From positions 1,054,001-1,118,000 of the forward strand of contig JABAQM010000001.1 of the NCBI GenBank assembly GCA_019187105.1: a DNA stretch of 64,000 nucleotides. Reading direction: 5' to 3'. A model generated the notes under the pieces. It saw only the letters and a list, made by a program, of their open reading frames with translations, was not told the origin of the DNA and did not search any database. Below are positions 1 to 7,950 of the stretch, piece after piece (position 1 is the first letter of the stretch; each line of letters opens with the position of its first letter). The position numbers and the translations under genes were made by a program. This stretch comes from Fimbriimonadaceae bacterium. Its GTDB lineage: Bacteria; Armatimonadota; Fimbriimonadia; Fimbriimonadales; Fimbriimonadaceae.

Positions 1-570
1 GGCGGTGCGGCAACCGACATGCTCCAGGACCGAAAGGGCAATGGCAAGCCCCTTTTTCCCGGCTTCTTCGTTCACCACGTGCTGCGCAACTGCGCGACGG
101 TTCCCGAAGCGCTCGCGGTCATACGTCGTTACGACATCGGCATGCCGCAGGGCCAGATTCTGCTCGGCGATCGCCACGGCGCCTCCGCCATCGTCGAAGC
201 GGGCAACGTGATCATCGAAAAGTCCGGGCGCTTCCAGATCATCACCAACTTCCGGTTGTCGACGGTCGAGAGCGGCAACGTCACGTGTGCCCGCTACCAG
301 AAGCTCGAGTCGATCCTCGCGCCGTCGCGGCCGCTGTCGGTGGACTTCGCGCGCGATGCGATCGCCGCCGTATCGGTGAAGCCGATTCCCGACTCGCTGG
401 CGAAGCGGCAGCCGGGCACGCAGTATTCGGTCGTCTTCGACATGACCCACGCCGTCGCCCACCTCTATAACCGCGCGACGTTCGAGCGAGCGGTCGCCGT
501 CGACGTCAAAGCGGAAACCGGCAAGGCTGCTTACGTCAAGACGCTGGCGGCGCTGTTTAGCCGGCAATAA
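1..570 (+). CDS. Linear amide C-N hydrolase / acyltransferase-like protein, 3' part
   Basis: The frame is open from the first base of the window, so the N-terminus is missing; the first ATG at 19 need not be the start. The visible 190 residues resemble the C-terminal half of the choloylglycine hydrolase / penicillin-acylase-like (Ntn hydrolase) superfamily: a segment with GDRHGASAIVE, then a strand carrying ITNF, then a YSVVFD segment near the end. Family members cleave or form linear amide bonds using an N-terminal Cys exposed by processing. That residue would lie upstream of the window and cannot be checked. The family call rests on overall pattern only. Confidence 0.55.
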   Translation, partial: GGAATDMLQDRKGNGKPLFPGFFVHHVLRNCATVPEALAVIRRYDIGMPQGQILLGDRHGASAIVEAGNVIIEKSGRFQIITNFRLSTVESGNVTCARYQKLESILAPSRPLSVDFARDAIAAVSVKPIPDSLAKRQPGTQYSVVFDMTHAVAHLYNRATFERAVAVDVKAETGKAAYVKTLAALFSRQ

Positions 571-732
571 TGCGGCCACCTGAAAAAGTTCCCCCAATGT
601 GGAAAGTCTCGTAGTTATGCTGGGGCTTACCTGGTAAAACTGGCATATAGTAGCGATACCGGTGCAAGACGCAAGCCGAAAAACGTTCGCGAGCTAGCGC
701 CATGCGCTGAGTGCCAAAAGAGGAGGGGAAAC

Positions 733-1479
733 TTGACAAACAGGCTCGTCCTGAAACTCGTAACGCTTGCTGGTGCAGCCACCGCGGTGACGCAAGCAGG
801 AGCCGTGACGCTCTGGGACACCGGAGCACCTCACACGGTTATCTTCAACGGTTCGGAAACGTACCTTGGCTACTCATCCGGAAATCTGGACGCCAACAAC
901 CAGCAACGGTGGGCGGCGGTGCCCTTCCGGATCGGAGCCGGTGGCGCCGTCATCAAGCAGGTGAACGTCGACTGGTTTGTCGTTGCCGGCTCTGAAGCTG
1001 ACGCCGTCAACTACATCATCTGGAAACGGAGCGGTCTCGCGGCACCGGTCGATGGCGACCAAGTGTCATCCGGCGTACTTGGCAAGTTCGGAGTCGGCAT
1101 CGACGATCCGCGCACGAGCAACGTTGACGACTGGCTACACCAATACACCGGCCTGAACATTGGATTGGCCGCAGGTGACTATTACCTTTCCATTTATGGA
1201 GATGGCGGAACGGCGCCCAACAACTGCGCCTGGCTGACCGGTGGCGACCTGCAAGACGAATCCCTTGAACAGGCGTTCATGTGGCGTTCGGCTCTGTTCC
1301 CGAACCCCGGGTTCGTTCAGTATGCTCCCGGCACGATCTTGCCCGGAACGGGCATGTCCGACGCCGACGACCGATGGAACCCATCGTTCTCGTTGGAAGG
1401 CGACATCGTTCCCGAGCCAATGACGATGGCAGCCCTCGCGAGCGGATTCGTCGCCCTTGCCTGGCGACGCCGCAAGTAG
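733..1479 (+). CDS. PEP-CTERM sorting domain protein
   Basis: 248 residues beginning with TTG, chosen because a strong AGGAGGGG Shine-Dalgarno lies at 721-728 and a signal peptide (LVTLAGAATAVTQAGA) follows. The mature part is a beta-rich, aromatic domain with no motif I recognise. The C-terminus has the sorting signature: VPEP, a hydrophobic stretch (MAALASGFVALAW) and the basic tail RRRK. Such proteins are exported, processed by an exosortase and placed at the cell surface or in the extracellular matrix. No exosortase is in the window. It is monocistronic, ending in a strong terminator. A second protein of this type lies at 5110-5790. Confidence 0.9.
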   Translation: MTNRLVLKLVTLAGAATAVTQAGAVTLWDTGAPHTVIFNGSETYLGYSSGNLDANNQQRWAAVPFRIGAGGAVIKQVNVDWFVVAGSEADAVNYIIWKRSGLAAPVDGDQVSSGVLGKFGVGIDDPRTSNVDDWLHQYTGLNIGLAAGDYYLSIYGDGGTAPNNCAWLTGGDLQDESLEQAFMWRSALFPNPGFVQYAPGTILPGTGMSDADDRWNPSFSLEGDIVPEPMTMAALASGFVALAWRRRK

Positions 1480-1494
1480 GGGAACTGCACATAT

Positions 1495-1535
1495 GGAGCC
1501 GAGCGGCAGTTCGCCGCTCGGCTCCTTAGTTTTCT
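1495..1535 (+). terminator. Intrinsic terminator of the PEP-CTERM gene
   Basis: A perfect 13-bp stem (1495-1507 with 1513-1525) closes a 5-base loop AGTTC and is followed by the T-rich run TTAGTTTTCT. It starts 15 bases after the stop codon of the PEP-CTERM gene. Confidence 0.9.
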
Positions 1536-1673
1536 CGCCCACGAAGAAATCCGATAACGGCTTAATCTGCGGTTTGCGAGCAACATTCAGCCGAGGAGTT
1601 TGCCCTCAACGTCAAGGGTTAGACCAATAAAGGCCCGGCGGCCAAAGGAATCGCCGACCGATTCCAGCAGCGT

Positions 1674-2015
1674 TCAGTCGGTCGGCGGCGATGTCTCGCC
1701 ATCGGCAAAGAAGACGTGGAAGCTCATGCCGAAGGGATCGGTGACGTGGAACCCCTCCGTCGATTCGTCGAAGATCCGGCAGCCCATCGCCTCGAACCGC
1801 GCTCTGGCGCCGGCTCGCGTCGGCGAAACGAATTCTTGCACCACGACCGGATGGTCGTGCGACACCACATAGATCAAAAAGTTCTCCCCAGAAAGCTCGA
1901 CGTGGCCATCATCTCTGCCCGTCTCCCGCACGCCAAGAAGGGAGACATAGTGGGCCACTGCCGCCTCGACCTGGTCGGGCCGAACCTTTACCGCGATATG
2001 AGAACTTCGCCGCAT
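1674..2015 (-). CDS. VOC family (glyoxalase/bleomycin resistance) protein
   Basis: 113 residues with the vicinal-oxygen-chelate fold pattern: an N-terminal strand (SHIAVKVRP), a helix containing AVAHYVSLLG, a middle strand (HVELSGENFLIYV) and a C-terminal DPFGMSFHVFF segment. The superfamily includes lyases, dioxygenases and antibiotic-binding proteins, so no substrate can be named. It lies downstream of the SGNH hydrolase gene on the same strand, 9 bases away, and is probably cotranscribed. A second VOC gene lies at 20844-21233. Confidence 0.75.
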   Translation of the reverse strand: MRRSSHIAVKVRPDQVEAAVAHYVSLLGVRETGRDDGHVELSGENFLIYVVSHDHPVVVQEFVSPTRAGARARFEAMGCRIFDESTEGFHVTDPFGMSFHVFFADGETSPPTD

Positions 2016-2024
2016 GACCGAAAT

Positions 2025-2738
2025 CTACCTGCCCGTCAGCAGCTTCTTGATGTCCGGCAATAGCGCCTTCGCCCAAATCTCATAGCCGCCCTCGCTCAGG
2101 TGCAAAAGGTCCGGCATCAGCGAGGCAATCAGAGTCCCATCCGATCGCACAAAGGGATAGCCGGTATCGAGGAAGAAAACCCGTTTGCTATCCGCAATCC
2201 GTTTGTAACCTTCGTTCGCTGCCGCCGCCGCTATTCGAAGCCGGTCGTTCGCGTCGCGGCCCCGCGGAAGGATGCCGACGAGCAATACCTTTGCCTTCGT
2301 GCCGGCGAGCAGCTTCGATATGATCAGCCGCATGCCGTCGACCGTTTGCTGTGGATTGGATGACCCGTGGCCCACGTTGTTCGTGCCGAGCATGATGACC
2401 ACCAGCCTGACCTTTGACCCAATGATTTCCCCATTGTCGAGTCGCCAAAGCGCATGCTCGGTGCGATCGCCGCTAAAGCCGAAGTTTGCCGAGCGAAGCG
2501 GTGCAAAGTCGCGCTTCCAAGCCGCCGCACCGCCCCCTTCCCAGCCCTGCGTGATCGAGTCGCCCAGGAAGGCGACGTCGAAATTGTCCGCCCTCGTCGT
2601 GGCCACGCAACGTTCGTGGCGCTCCTTCCACCACGCTTCGTCCCGAGATACGGGCGTGGTGGCGACGTGTCTTGGAATGTCTTGCTCGATGGAGCTAATC
2701 ATGGACGCCGCAAGGGAAAGCAGGATCGAAGCCAGCAT
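2025..2738 (-). CDS. Secreted SGNH/GDSL-type hydrolase
   Basis: 237 residues. After a short hydrophobic N-terminus (export signal or anchor) come the blocks of the SGNH family: block I AFLGDSITQGW with nucleophile Ser61, block II with FGFSGDRTEH, block III MLGTNNVGH, and a C-terminal DLLHLSEGGY supplying Asp and His. The layout resembles the platelet-activating-factor acetylhydrolase/acetylxylan-esterase-like branch that deacylates glycans or lipids. An extracytoplasmic esterase is likely; the substrate is unknown. Confidence 0.85.
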   Translation of the reverse strand: MLASILLSLAASMISSIEQDIPRHVATTPVSRDEAWWKERHERCVATTRADNFDVAFLGDSITQGWEGGGAAAWKRDFAPLRSANFGFSGDRTEHALWRLDNGEIIGSKVRLVVIMLGTNNVGHGSSNPQQTVDGMRLIISKLLAGTKAKVLLVGILPRGRDANDRLRIAAAAANEGYKRIADSKRVFFLDTGYPFVRSDGTLIASLMPDLLHLSEGGYEIWAKALLPDIKKLLTGR

Positions 2739-2787
2739 AGGCGAATTCTGGCATTATCGCCCCAAAAACCAGATATACAATGGAACG

Positions 2788-3423
2788 ATGAGGCTAGGGT
2801 GCTTCGCTATTGCGACCATGATTCTGCCATGTGCAGCCGCCGCCCAGCGTGTCGCCAAGTATGTTGCGAACCTCGATATCTCCGCCGAACTTCCCATCAT
2901 GTCGCGTTACGATGCCGATCGCAAGCTTTGGCTCCATTACGGCGGTGGCTGAGACGGCGCCCACCGGCGCTTGGTCCTAAGCACCGACCCGATCGCGATC
3001 CTGATCAACGAAGGCTATTCGCCAAATGAAGGGACAGCCGCCTTAGAAGATGCGCTTACCACTTACGCGTTGCGTAGGGAGAAGGGCCAGATCGTCCCTC
3101 TTCGTGGTTATGACTACGGTTCAGGAAGGGGTTGGATAAAGGCTCGGATCGATCCCGTCAATGGGCTCGGCATCCGTATCGGGATGACGAAGGCCGAGGT
3201 TGAACGCATCGCCGGCCGGCCAACCAGGCGGTTGTTTAGCAAGAGATTCAAGTGCGACGAACTCGTGTATCACCGGACGACTTACTTGCGCGACGACCGC
3301 GGACGAGTTGAAAAAACAATGGATGGCGAGAAGCTAAAGGTCAGGTTAGCGAACTACTACCTGTTCCGCAATGGCCGGGTCTTCTTCATCGAAGCCAGCC
3401 AAGACCTCCTCAACGGGGGATGA
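2788..3423 (+). CDS. Small secreted protein with one in-frame TGA (candidate selenoprotein or nonsense allele)
   Basis: ATG at 2788 begins a signal peptide (MRLGCFAIATMILPCAAAAQ), then about 35 residues ending LWLHYGGG, then TGA at 2950-2952. The same frame continues at once as DGAHRRLVLSTDPIAI and runs to the stop at 3421-3423, giving 211 residues if the TGA is read. Downstream there is an SmpA/BamE-like element (GIRIGMTKAEVERIAGRP), known from outer-membrane lipoproteins. The TTG at 2971 could start the second half but has no ribosome site. A hairpin with a GGUCCU loop follows the TGA (separate entry). Alternatives are a recent TGG-to-TGA mutation or a sequencing error. I recognise no family for the whole protein. 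Confidence 0.5.
2966..2985 (+). other. SECIS-like hairpin after in-frame TGA
   Basis: GG (2966-2967) and GCTT (2969-2972) pair with AAGC (2979-2982) and CC (2984-2985) around a C/A mismatch. The apical loop GGTCCT begins 20 bases after the TGA at 2950-2952. Loop start (GG) and distance fit the loose bacterial SECIS rule, but the stem is short. Confidence 0.35.
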
Positions 3424-3434
3424 TAGGAGGCTTG

Positions 3435-3456
3435 GGTCGCCCGTTGGGCGACCTTT
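3435..3456 (+). terminator. Intrinsic terminator
   Basis: Perfect 8-bp stem GGTCGCCC / GGGCGACC with a GTT loop (3435-3453), then TTT. It lies 11 bases after the stop of the preceding gene and shows that transcription runs through the TGA-interrupted frame to its end. Confidence 0.75.
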
Positions 3457-3495
3457 GACTCCGGAAACACCACCTATCAGCAGCATCTCAGGGCC

Positions 3496-3753
3496 ATGTC
3501 AGGAAGCTACCGCGACGTAAGAATTGTTCCTCACGGCAAGGGTGGGGCCGTCAAGCTGTCCGGTGGACGAGGCAACAAGCCAATCAAGATCACTGACGAT
3601 CTCGCCCTGGCCAAGGCCGTCGCGGAACAGGCGGCAACGCGCTTCGAGGTCCCGATTTTGACCTTCGACGCGGCTGGAACCCTCCTGAGCACGAAGGCGT
3701 GGACGGCCCGAAAGCGTAACCAGCGCAAGCATCCCCTTCCCCCACAGGATTGA
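3496..3753 (+). CDS. Small protein, possibly DUF2188-like
   Basis: 85 residues, no export signal. The order VRIVPHGKGGAVKLSGG, a central helix (DLALAKAVAEQAA) and a VPILTFDAAGTLLS strand resembles DUF2188 proteins (short strand-helix-strand proteins of unknown role), but the match is from memory and loose. The C-terminus is very basic (TARKRNQRKH). No clear ribosome-binding site is visible. Confidence 0.5.
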   Translation: MSGSYRDVRIVPHGKGGAVKLSGGRGNKPIKITDDLALAKAVAEQAATRFEVPILTFDAAGTLLSTKAWTARKRNQRKHPLPPQD

Positions 3754-3758
3754 TGGGC

Positions 3759-4412
3759 CTAGGTCCTCAAGCATCGCAGCCGCTCCCTTTCCTCCACCGG
3801 CAATCCCTCGACCGCCCGCGCGAAGGCCTTTGACCCCAACCGCCGGGCATGGCCTTCCAAGAATTCCATTATCTCGTCCGGGTGTTGCCGTGCCATCTCG
3901 CGCAGCACCCAGCCGACCGCCGTCTGCACGTAATGCCGGTGGTCGTCCAGGCACCGCTCCGCCATCGGCAGCACCGTTTCGGGCGGCAGAAACACGGCGT
4001 GCCTGCCGCTGTAGTGGATGAGGCTGACGAGCGATATCCGGCGCAGCCAAACGGAATCCTCCGCGTTCCAAGCCTCCAGCTGTGGAAACACGCCGGCGAC
4101 ATCCGCCTGGAGCAGCCGGGAATAGAGGCCGCACAGCCCGTCGGCGTGGCACCAATTGTCCACGCGCACCGGCCAGTTCCGCATCACTGGCCACAGTTCG
4201 GGCGACGGCGACTTTCGCACCACCGGCGCATAGAATTCGATCGCGGCAAACAGGACCTCGCCGATGGGAGACGTCATCCACAGATGGTTCCAAATCTCCA
4301 GAACCGCCGCGGGATCGTCGCGCGAAAACGAGAACCCTTCCTTAACGCGACGACGAAGCACGGGAAACGTGATGCCAAGGTGTTCGAGCTGGGAGCCCCG
4401 GTCCAGCAGCAC
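3759..4412 (-). CDS. AlkD-type DNA alkylation repair glycosylase
   Basis: HEAT-repeat-like protein matching AlkD, which removes alkylated bases such as 7-methylguanine without base flipping. AlkD landmarks are visible: NWCHAD (Trp/Asp pair of the lesion site), SVWLRRIS (the Arg) and VQTAVGWVLRE (the late Trp). The given start is a GTG. However the frame continues upstream to 4563 with sequence that completes the first AlkD helix (LAELHREVVEALAPLGNAER), without any ATG, GTG or TTG. A CTG at 4494-4496 is the only near-start. The real start may therefore be non-canonical and would give about 245 residues, the usual family length. Confidence 0.8.
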   Translation of the reverse strand: MLLDRGSQLEHLGITFPVLRRRVKEGFSFSRDDPAAVLEIWNHLWMTSPIGEVLFAAIEFYAPVVRKSPSPELWPVMRNWPVRVDNWCHADGLCGLYSRLLQADVAGVFPQLEAWNAEDSVWLRRISLVSLIHYSGRHAVFLPPETVLPMAERCLDDHRHYVQTAVGWVLREMARQHPDEIMEFLEGHARRLGSKAFARAVEGLPVEERERLRCLRT

Positions 4413-4543
4413 CGCCCGGCCACGTTCCGCATTGCCCAGCGGAGCCAGGGCTTCGACAACCTCGCGGTGAAGTTCCGCCAGCCGTTCTGTCGTCAGTCGT
4501 TCCGAGATAAGGGAGCATAGCGCATCGCGGGTAAAGTCGCGCC

Positions 4544-5107
4544 ATGCTCGCGCTCCTTCTCATCGCCTCCTCCGAAAAGATCTTCGACGGCAAGACCTTG
4601 GCCGGGTGGGAGGTGGTCGGAGATGGCAAGTGGGTGGTGGAAGGCGGCGCCATCAAGGGGACCTGTACCGTGGCCGACCAGCAGGGTTTGCTCGTCTACA
4701 AGAAGCCGGTGAAGGACTTCCATGCCACGTTCCAGTTTCGCATCTCGTCGGGCAACAGCGGCTTTTACTTCCGAAGCGAGCGCACGAAAGAACAGCCCCT
4801 GATCAAAGGATTCCAGGCCGAGGTCGACGCGATCGACGACGTGGGCGGAATCTGGGAGACCGGCGGGCGGGGCTGGGTCTTCAAGCCGACCGCCGAGATT
4901 CACGCGAAGACCCGATTCAAGCCCGGCGAGTGGTCACGAATGGAGGTCACCGCCATCGGCAGCCGCTATACGGTCAAGCTCAACGGCGCCACCGTAACCG
5001 ACATCGTCGACGAGAAAAGCCCAAGGGCGGGCATTGTCGCCCTCCAGCTGCATGGCGGGATGGACATGACGGTCGAGTTCAAGGACATCGAACTGACCGC
5101 CAAGTAG
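4544..5107 (+). CDS. DUF1080 / 3-keto-disaccharide hydrolase domain protein
   Basis: 187 residues forming one concanavalin-like beta-sandwich of the DUF1080 family, now linked to 3-keto-disaccharide hydrolysis. Signature pieces: FDGKTLAGWEV near the N-terminus, KDFHATFQFRISSGNSGFYF, then GFQAEV and a late GIVALQLHGGMDMTVEFKDIEL. A short hydrophobic N-terminus suggests export. It starts divergently over the upstream part of the AlkD frame and ends convergent with the next gene. Confidence 0.8.
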   Translation: MLALLLIASSEKIFDGKTLAGWEVVGDGKWVVEGGAIKGTCTVADQQGLLVYKKPVKDFHATFQFRISSGNSGFYFRSERTKEQPLIKGFQAEVDAIDDVGGIWETGGRGWVFKPTAEIHAKTRFKPGEWSRMEVTAIGSRYTVKLNGATVTDIVDEKSPRAGIVALQLHGGMDMTVEFKDIELTAK

Positions 5108-5109
5108 AG

Positions 5110-5790
5110 CTATCGGACGCGTCGTCGCCGGCAAATCGCGACGATCCCGAGACCAAGCGCAGTCATCGTAGCCGGCTCCGGCACGGCTTCGACCAGCATG
5201 CTCACATCCGAGGTTCCAGGCATGAAGGACGCCCAATTCGAGTGACCATAAACGCCTGCGTAACCAAAGCTTGAGAAGTCACGGCTATAGCTCGGCCATT
5301 GTGGGTTGACGCTGCTTCGCAGGACATATCCCCAGTCGCTGCTCTGCGGCTGCAATTGGACAACGATATCAGTGCCGGGCGCCGGCAGTGCAAGATTGAG
5401 CCCTGCTGCCTCCACATAGTGGATATCAATCCCAAACATCGTATCGAAACGGTCAAACACGGCGGTAATCGAGACCGTTGCCGAGGAGTAGGCGTTCGTC
5501 TGTGGTGTCCCGCTGATGACTTCATGCACGGACACCAGCGCCGTCGTGACATTCGTATTGAAGACCAACATTTCGACGGCAACCTTGGTGATGGCGGTCG
5601 CCCCGTTGGGCACGGTCATTTGCTGACCCACCTGACAACCAAAGCTCGAGCCGAAGATGTTGCTGCCTCCATCCCAGGCGGCGTCGGCTGTATCGAATTG
5701 CTGACCCAGCTGGTTATAGACCGTAATCGCCTGGGCGGAAACGCCGATGGCGGCCAGACCCAAAACTACAAGCGCTTTCATAATGAACAT
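5110..5790 (-). CDS. PEP-CTERM sorting domain protein
   Basis: I place the start at the ATG ending at 5790, preceded by GGGAAAGGGAAATCAAC, because the signal peptide (MKALVVLGLAAIGVSAQA) begins there. An upstream extension is open but not signal-like. The mature part is a beta-rich domain without recognised motifs. It ends with VPEPATM, a hydrophobic segment (ALGLGIVAIC) and RRRRVR, the exosortase recognition signal. Like the protein at 733-1479 it is probably exposed on the cell surface or in the matrix. Confidence 0.88.
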   Translation of the reverse strand: MFIMKALVVLGLAAIGVSAQAITVYNQLGQQFDTADAAWDGGSNIFGSSFGCQVGQQMTVPNGATAITKVAVEMLVFNTNVTTALVSVHEVISGTPQTNAYSSATVSITAVFDRFDTMFGIDIHYVEAAGLNLALPAPGTDIVVQLQPQSSDWGYVLRSSVNPQWPSYSRDFSSFGYAGVYGHSNWASFMPGTSDVSMLVEAVPEPATMTALGLGIVAICRRRRVR

Positions 5791-5979
5791 GTTGATTTCC
5801 CTTTCCCGATTCCGAGTGGAACGGTAGACGGGTTGCATCCGGAAGCGATACCGTTGCAGCTTGGGGCGTCCCAGGCCCACTTCAGCCGTGCGATTGGGCC
5901 AAAAGTCCCGCTAAATGCAAGCGGTTCTGCGTTCTTCGCCTGTTACCGTGCGGTCTCGAACTGCGGACATAATCTGCCC

Positions 5980-7005
5980 ATGCGCCGCATCGCTGCTCGA
6001 TTTGCTTTCTTCGGCTTTGCCGTAACCCCTTTCGTCGTCGCCATTGGCCAGACCCAGGAGCAGAAGGCCGAACAGGCGTTCAAGGACATCCAGGTTTTCA
6101 AAGGAATGCCGGCAAGCGACATCATCCCGGCGATGCAGTTCATGGCCGCCTCGATGAATTACAAGTGCACGGATTGTCACGTTCCCAACGACTATGCGGC
6201 GCCGCACAAGAACAAGACAGAAGCGCGCAAGATGGTGATCCTGCAGCGGGACATCAACAAGAACCACTTCGACAACCGGCTCGAGGTCACCTGCATGACG
6301 TGCCACCACAAGAAGGAGCATCCGGATGCGATTCCAATGCCGGCGAACATCCGCCGCCGCCACCAGGAAATGGAGTCGCCCGTGTTTCCCGAGGAGCTCG
6401 TCGACGCCCATGTGAAGGAGTCGGGCAAGCTCACCGCTGCCATTGTTCGCACGGGAACGTTGACGGCGCCGAACGAGACCACGCACAAGATCGAGACCGT
6501 TCCGCTTGAGCTGATCCAGGCTCCGGGCGGCAAGTATCGGATCGTGGCCGGGGATCGCAAGATCGCTTCCGATGGCAAGTCGGCTTGGTACGGCGAGTAT
6601 CCGCTCATGGACGAACCCATGGCGATCTTCGGCCGCATCGGGCGCACGTGGGTGGGGGATGCGGACTTCAAGGGTCTCACCGCCCTGACCGTATTGGGCA
6701 AGGAAGCGATCGGGACCAGTGAAACCATCGTCGTTCAGGGCTACCGCCAAGCGACGACCTCCGCCGAAGAGCTTTACTTCGATACGAAATCGAATCGACT
6801 GGTCCGGTTGGTCAACTTCCGAAAGTCCTCCCTTGGCACCGTGGTCTCGGCCATTGACTTCTCAAACTACAAGCCGGTCGGCGAGGCGAGCGTGCCGATG
6901 AAAGTCGTGTTTACGTCGGCCGAGGGGGATCAATGGGTCATGGAGTTCAAAACGGCAAAGGTCGATCCCAGCGTCAAGGAGAGCGCGTTCAAGCTCGGAG
7001 GTTAG
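5980..7005 (+). CDS. c-type cytochrome (reaction-centre cytochrome-like) with C-terminal lipoprotein-like domain
   Basis: 341 residues from the ATG at 5980; the open frame upstream overlaps the divergent PEP-CTERM gene and is ignored. Signal peptide, then a region resembling the photosynthetic reaction-centre cytochrome subunit family, with two haem sites CTDCH and CMTCH. Each has a Met-containing helix before it (IIPAMQFMAASMNYK). From about residue 150 a beta-rich part (VVQGYRQATTSAEELYFDTKSNRLVRL) looks like the LolA/LppX fold. Periplasmic electron transfer or sensing is likely. These cytochromes occur in many non-phototrophs, so photosynthesis is not implied. Confidence 0.8.
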   Translation: MRRIAARFAFFGFAVTPFVVAIGQTQEQKAEQAFKDIQVFKGMPASDIIPAMQFMAASMNYKCTDCHVPNDYAAPHKNKTEARKMVILQRDINKNHFDNRLEVTCMTCHHKKEHPDAIPMPANIRRRHQEMESPVFPEELVDAHVKESGKLTAAIVRTGTLTAPNETTHKIETVPLELIQAPGGKYRIVAGDRKIASDGKSAWYGEYPLMDEPMAIFGRIGRTWVGDADFKGLTALTVLGKEAIGTSETIVVQGYRQATTSAEELYFDTKSNRLVRLVNFRKSSLGTVVSAIDFSNYKPVGEASVPMKVVFTSAEGDQWVMEFKTAKVDPSVKESAFKLGG

Positions 7006-7060
7006 CCAGGGCGTCGTCGGGATTGATTTGGCGTTCGTTCTCTTAGGAGGTCGAACTACA

Positions 7061-7393
7061 ATGACCAATCAACCGATATTGGACCGCTGCATCGAGGCAT
7101 GCGCCGAATGCGAGCGCGAATGCCGTGCGTGCGAGGATGCGTTGCGAGGCGATGCGGAGATGAGCCGGTGCGCGGAAATGTGTCAGCGATGCGCGGATTC
7201 CTGTCATCAGTGCATTGCGGAAATGCAATCTGGATCCCACGACCGGTGCGCGGCATGCGCCGAAGTCTGCGGCAGCTGCGCCCAGGAATGTTCGAACCAT
7301 GATCGTGACGAAACCCGACGGTGCGCGGCCGTCTGCCGTCATTGCGAAACGACGTGCCGCGAGTCGGCGACGTACGCCACGACCACGATCTGA
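7061..7393 (+). CDS. Cys-rich four-helix bundle copper-binding protein
   Basis: 110 residues with 19 Cys, mostly as CxxxC and CxxC repeats along helices (for example CIEACAECERECRAC). This is the DUF326/copper-storage-protein (Csp) pattern, in which many Cu(I) ions are bound inside a four-helix bundle. The ATG follows a strong AGGAGG at 7045-7050. No signal peptide is visible, so it is the cytosolic type. It follows a cytochrome gene with a 55-base gap. Confidence 0.85.
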   Translation: MTNQPILDRCIEACAECERECRACEDALRGDAEMSRCAEMCQRCADSCHQCIAEMQSGSHDRCAACAEVCGSCAQECSNHDRDETRRCAAVCRHCETTCRESATYATTTI

Positions 7394-7430
7394 TTCAGCC
7401 GTTCTGCCAAGCTCCGGAGCGTGAGATGGG

Positions 7431-7931
7431 CTACCGGTTCAGCATGCCCGCAACTGGATGCACGACAAACGCATCGTAAAAAGCCAGTTCCTCTGTCGAG
7501 GGCGGTTCGAAGAGTCGCCAGGCCGATTCATGCTCCTCCCGGGACATGACGAAGGTCGGCGGCTCCAACCGGGCGTTGCGTTCCTCGATCCGCATCCACA
7601 ATTCGTCCGTCGACGGCGCGGCCAAGTAGTGCAGCTCGACTTCCGCGCCGATCTCGATAGCTTCCATGGCGTACTGGGTCCTTTCGTCAAACGACCAGAA
7701 GCCGTTTTCAAGGACGACCGGGCATCCGAGCTCCAGAACCTCCTTGGCCAACTCCCACTGCAGATTCTCGACAGGATCTCGCAACCGATCGCGCTCAACC
7801 TGATCCGCAGGTACTTCGAGGAGCGCTTCGATCCACTCGTCCGGTGCGAGGCGCACGGCATGGCGTTCGAGCACGAGTCGCTTGGCCAGTGTTGTCTTTC
7901 CGGTACCTGGCAGCCCGCAAAGCAGGATCAA
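7431..7931 (-). CDS. P-loop kinase-like ATPase (AAA/zeta-toxin-like fold)
   Basis: 166 residues. The N-terminus has a Walker A motif, LLCGLPGTGKTTLAKRL, and a later acidic strand (VVLENGFWSF). The size and single-domain form fit small nucleotide or sugar kinases of the AAA_33 group, related to zeta toxins and chloramphenicol phosphotransferase. No antitoxin partner is evident. Transcribed after the small membrane protein gene at 7951-8190. Confidence 0.75.
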   Translation of the reverse strand: MILLCGLPGTGKTTLAKRLVLERHAVRLAPDEWIEALLEVPADQVERDRLRDPVENLQWELAKEVLELGCPVVLENGFWSFDERTQYAMEAIEIGAEVELHYLAAPSTDELWMRIEERNARLEPPTFVMSREEHESAWRLFEPPSTEELAFYDAFVVHPVAGMLNR

Positions 7932-7950
7932 CCGCCCGGCTAGACCCGGC

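Noticed and set aside
5911-6750. 279-residue minus-strand open frame
   Set aside because: Antisense to the cytochrome gene, which has two haem motifs; no protein features of its own.
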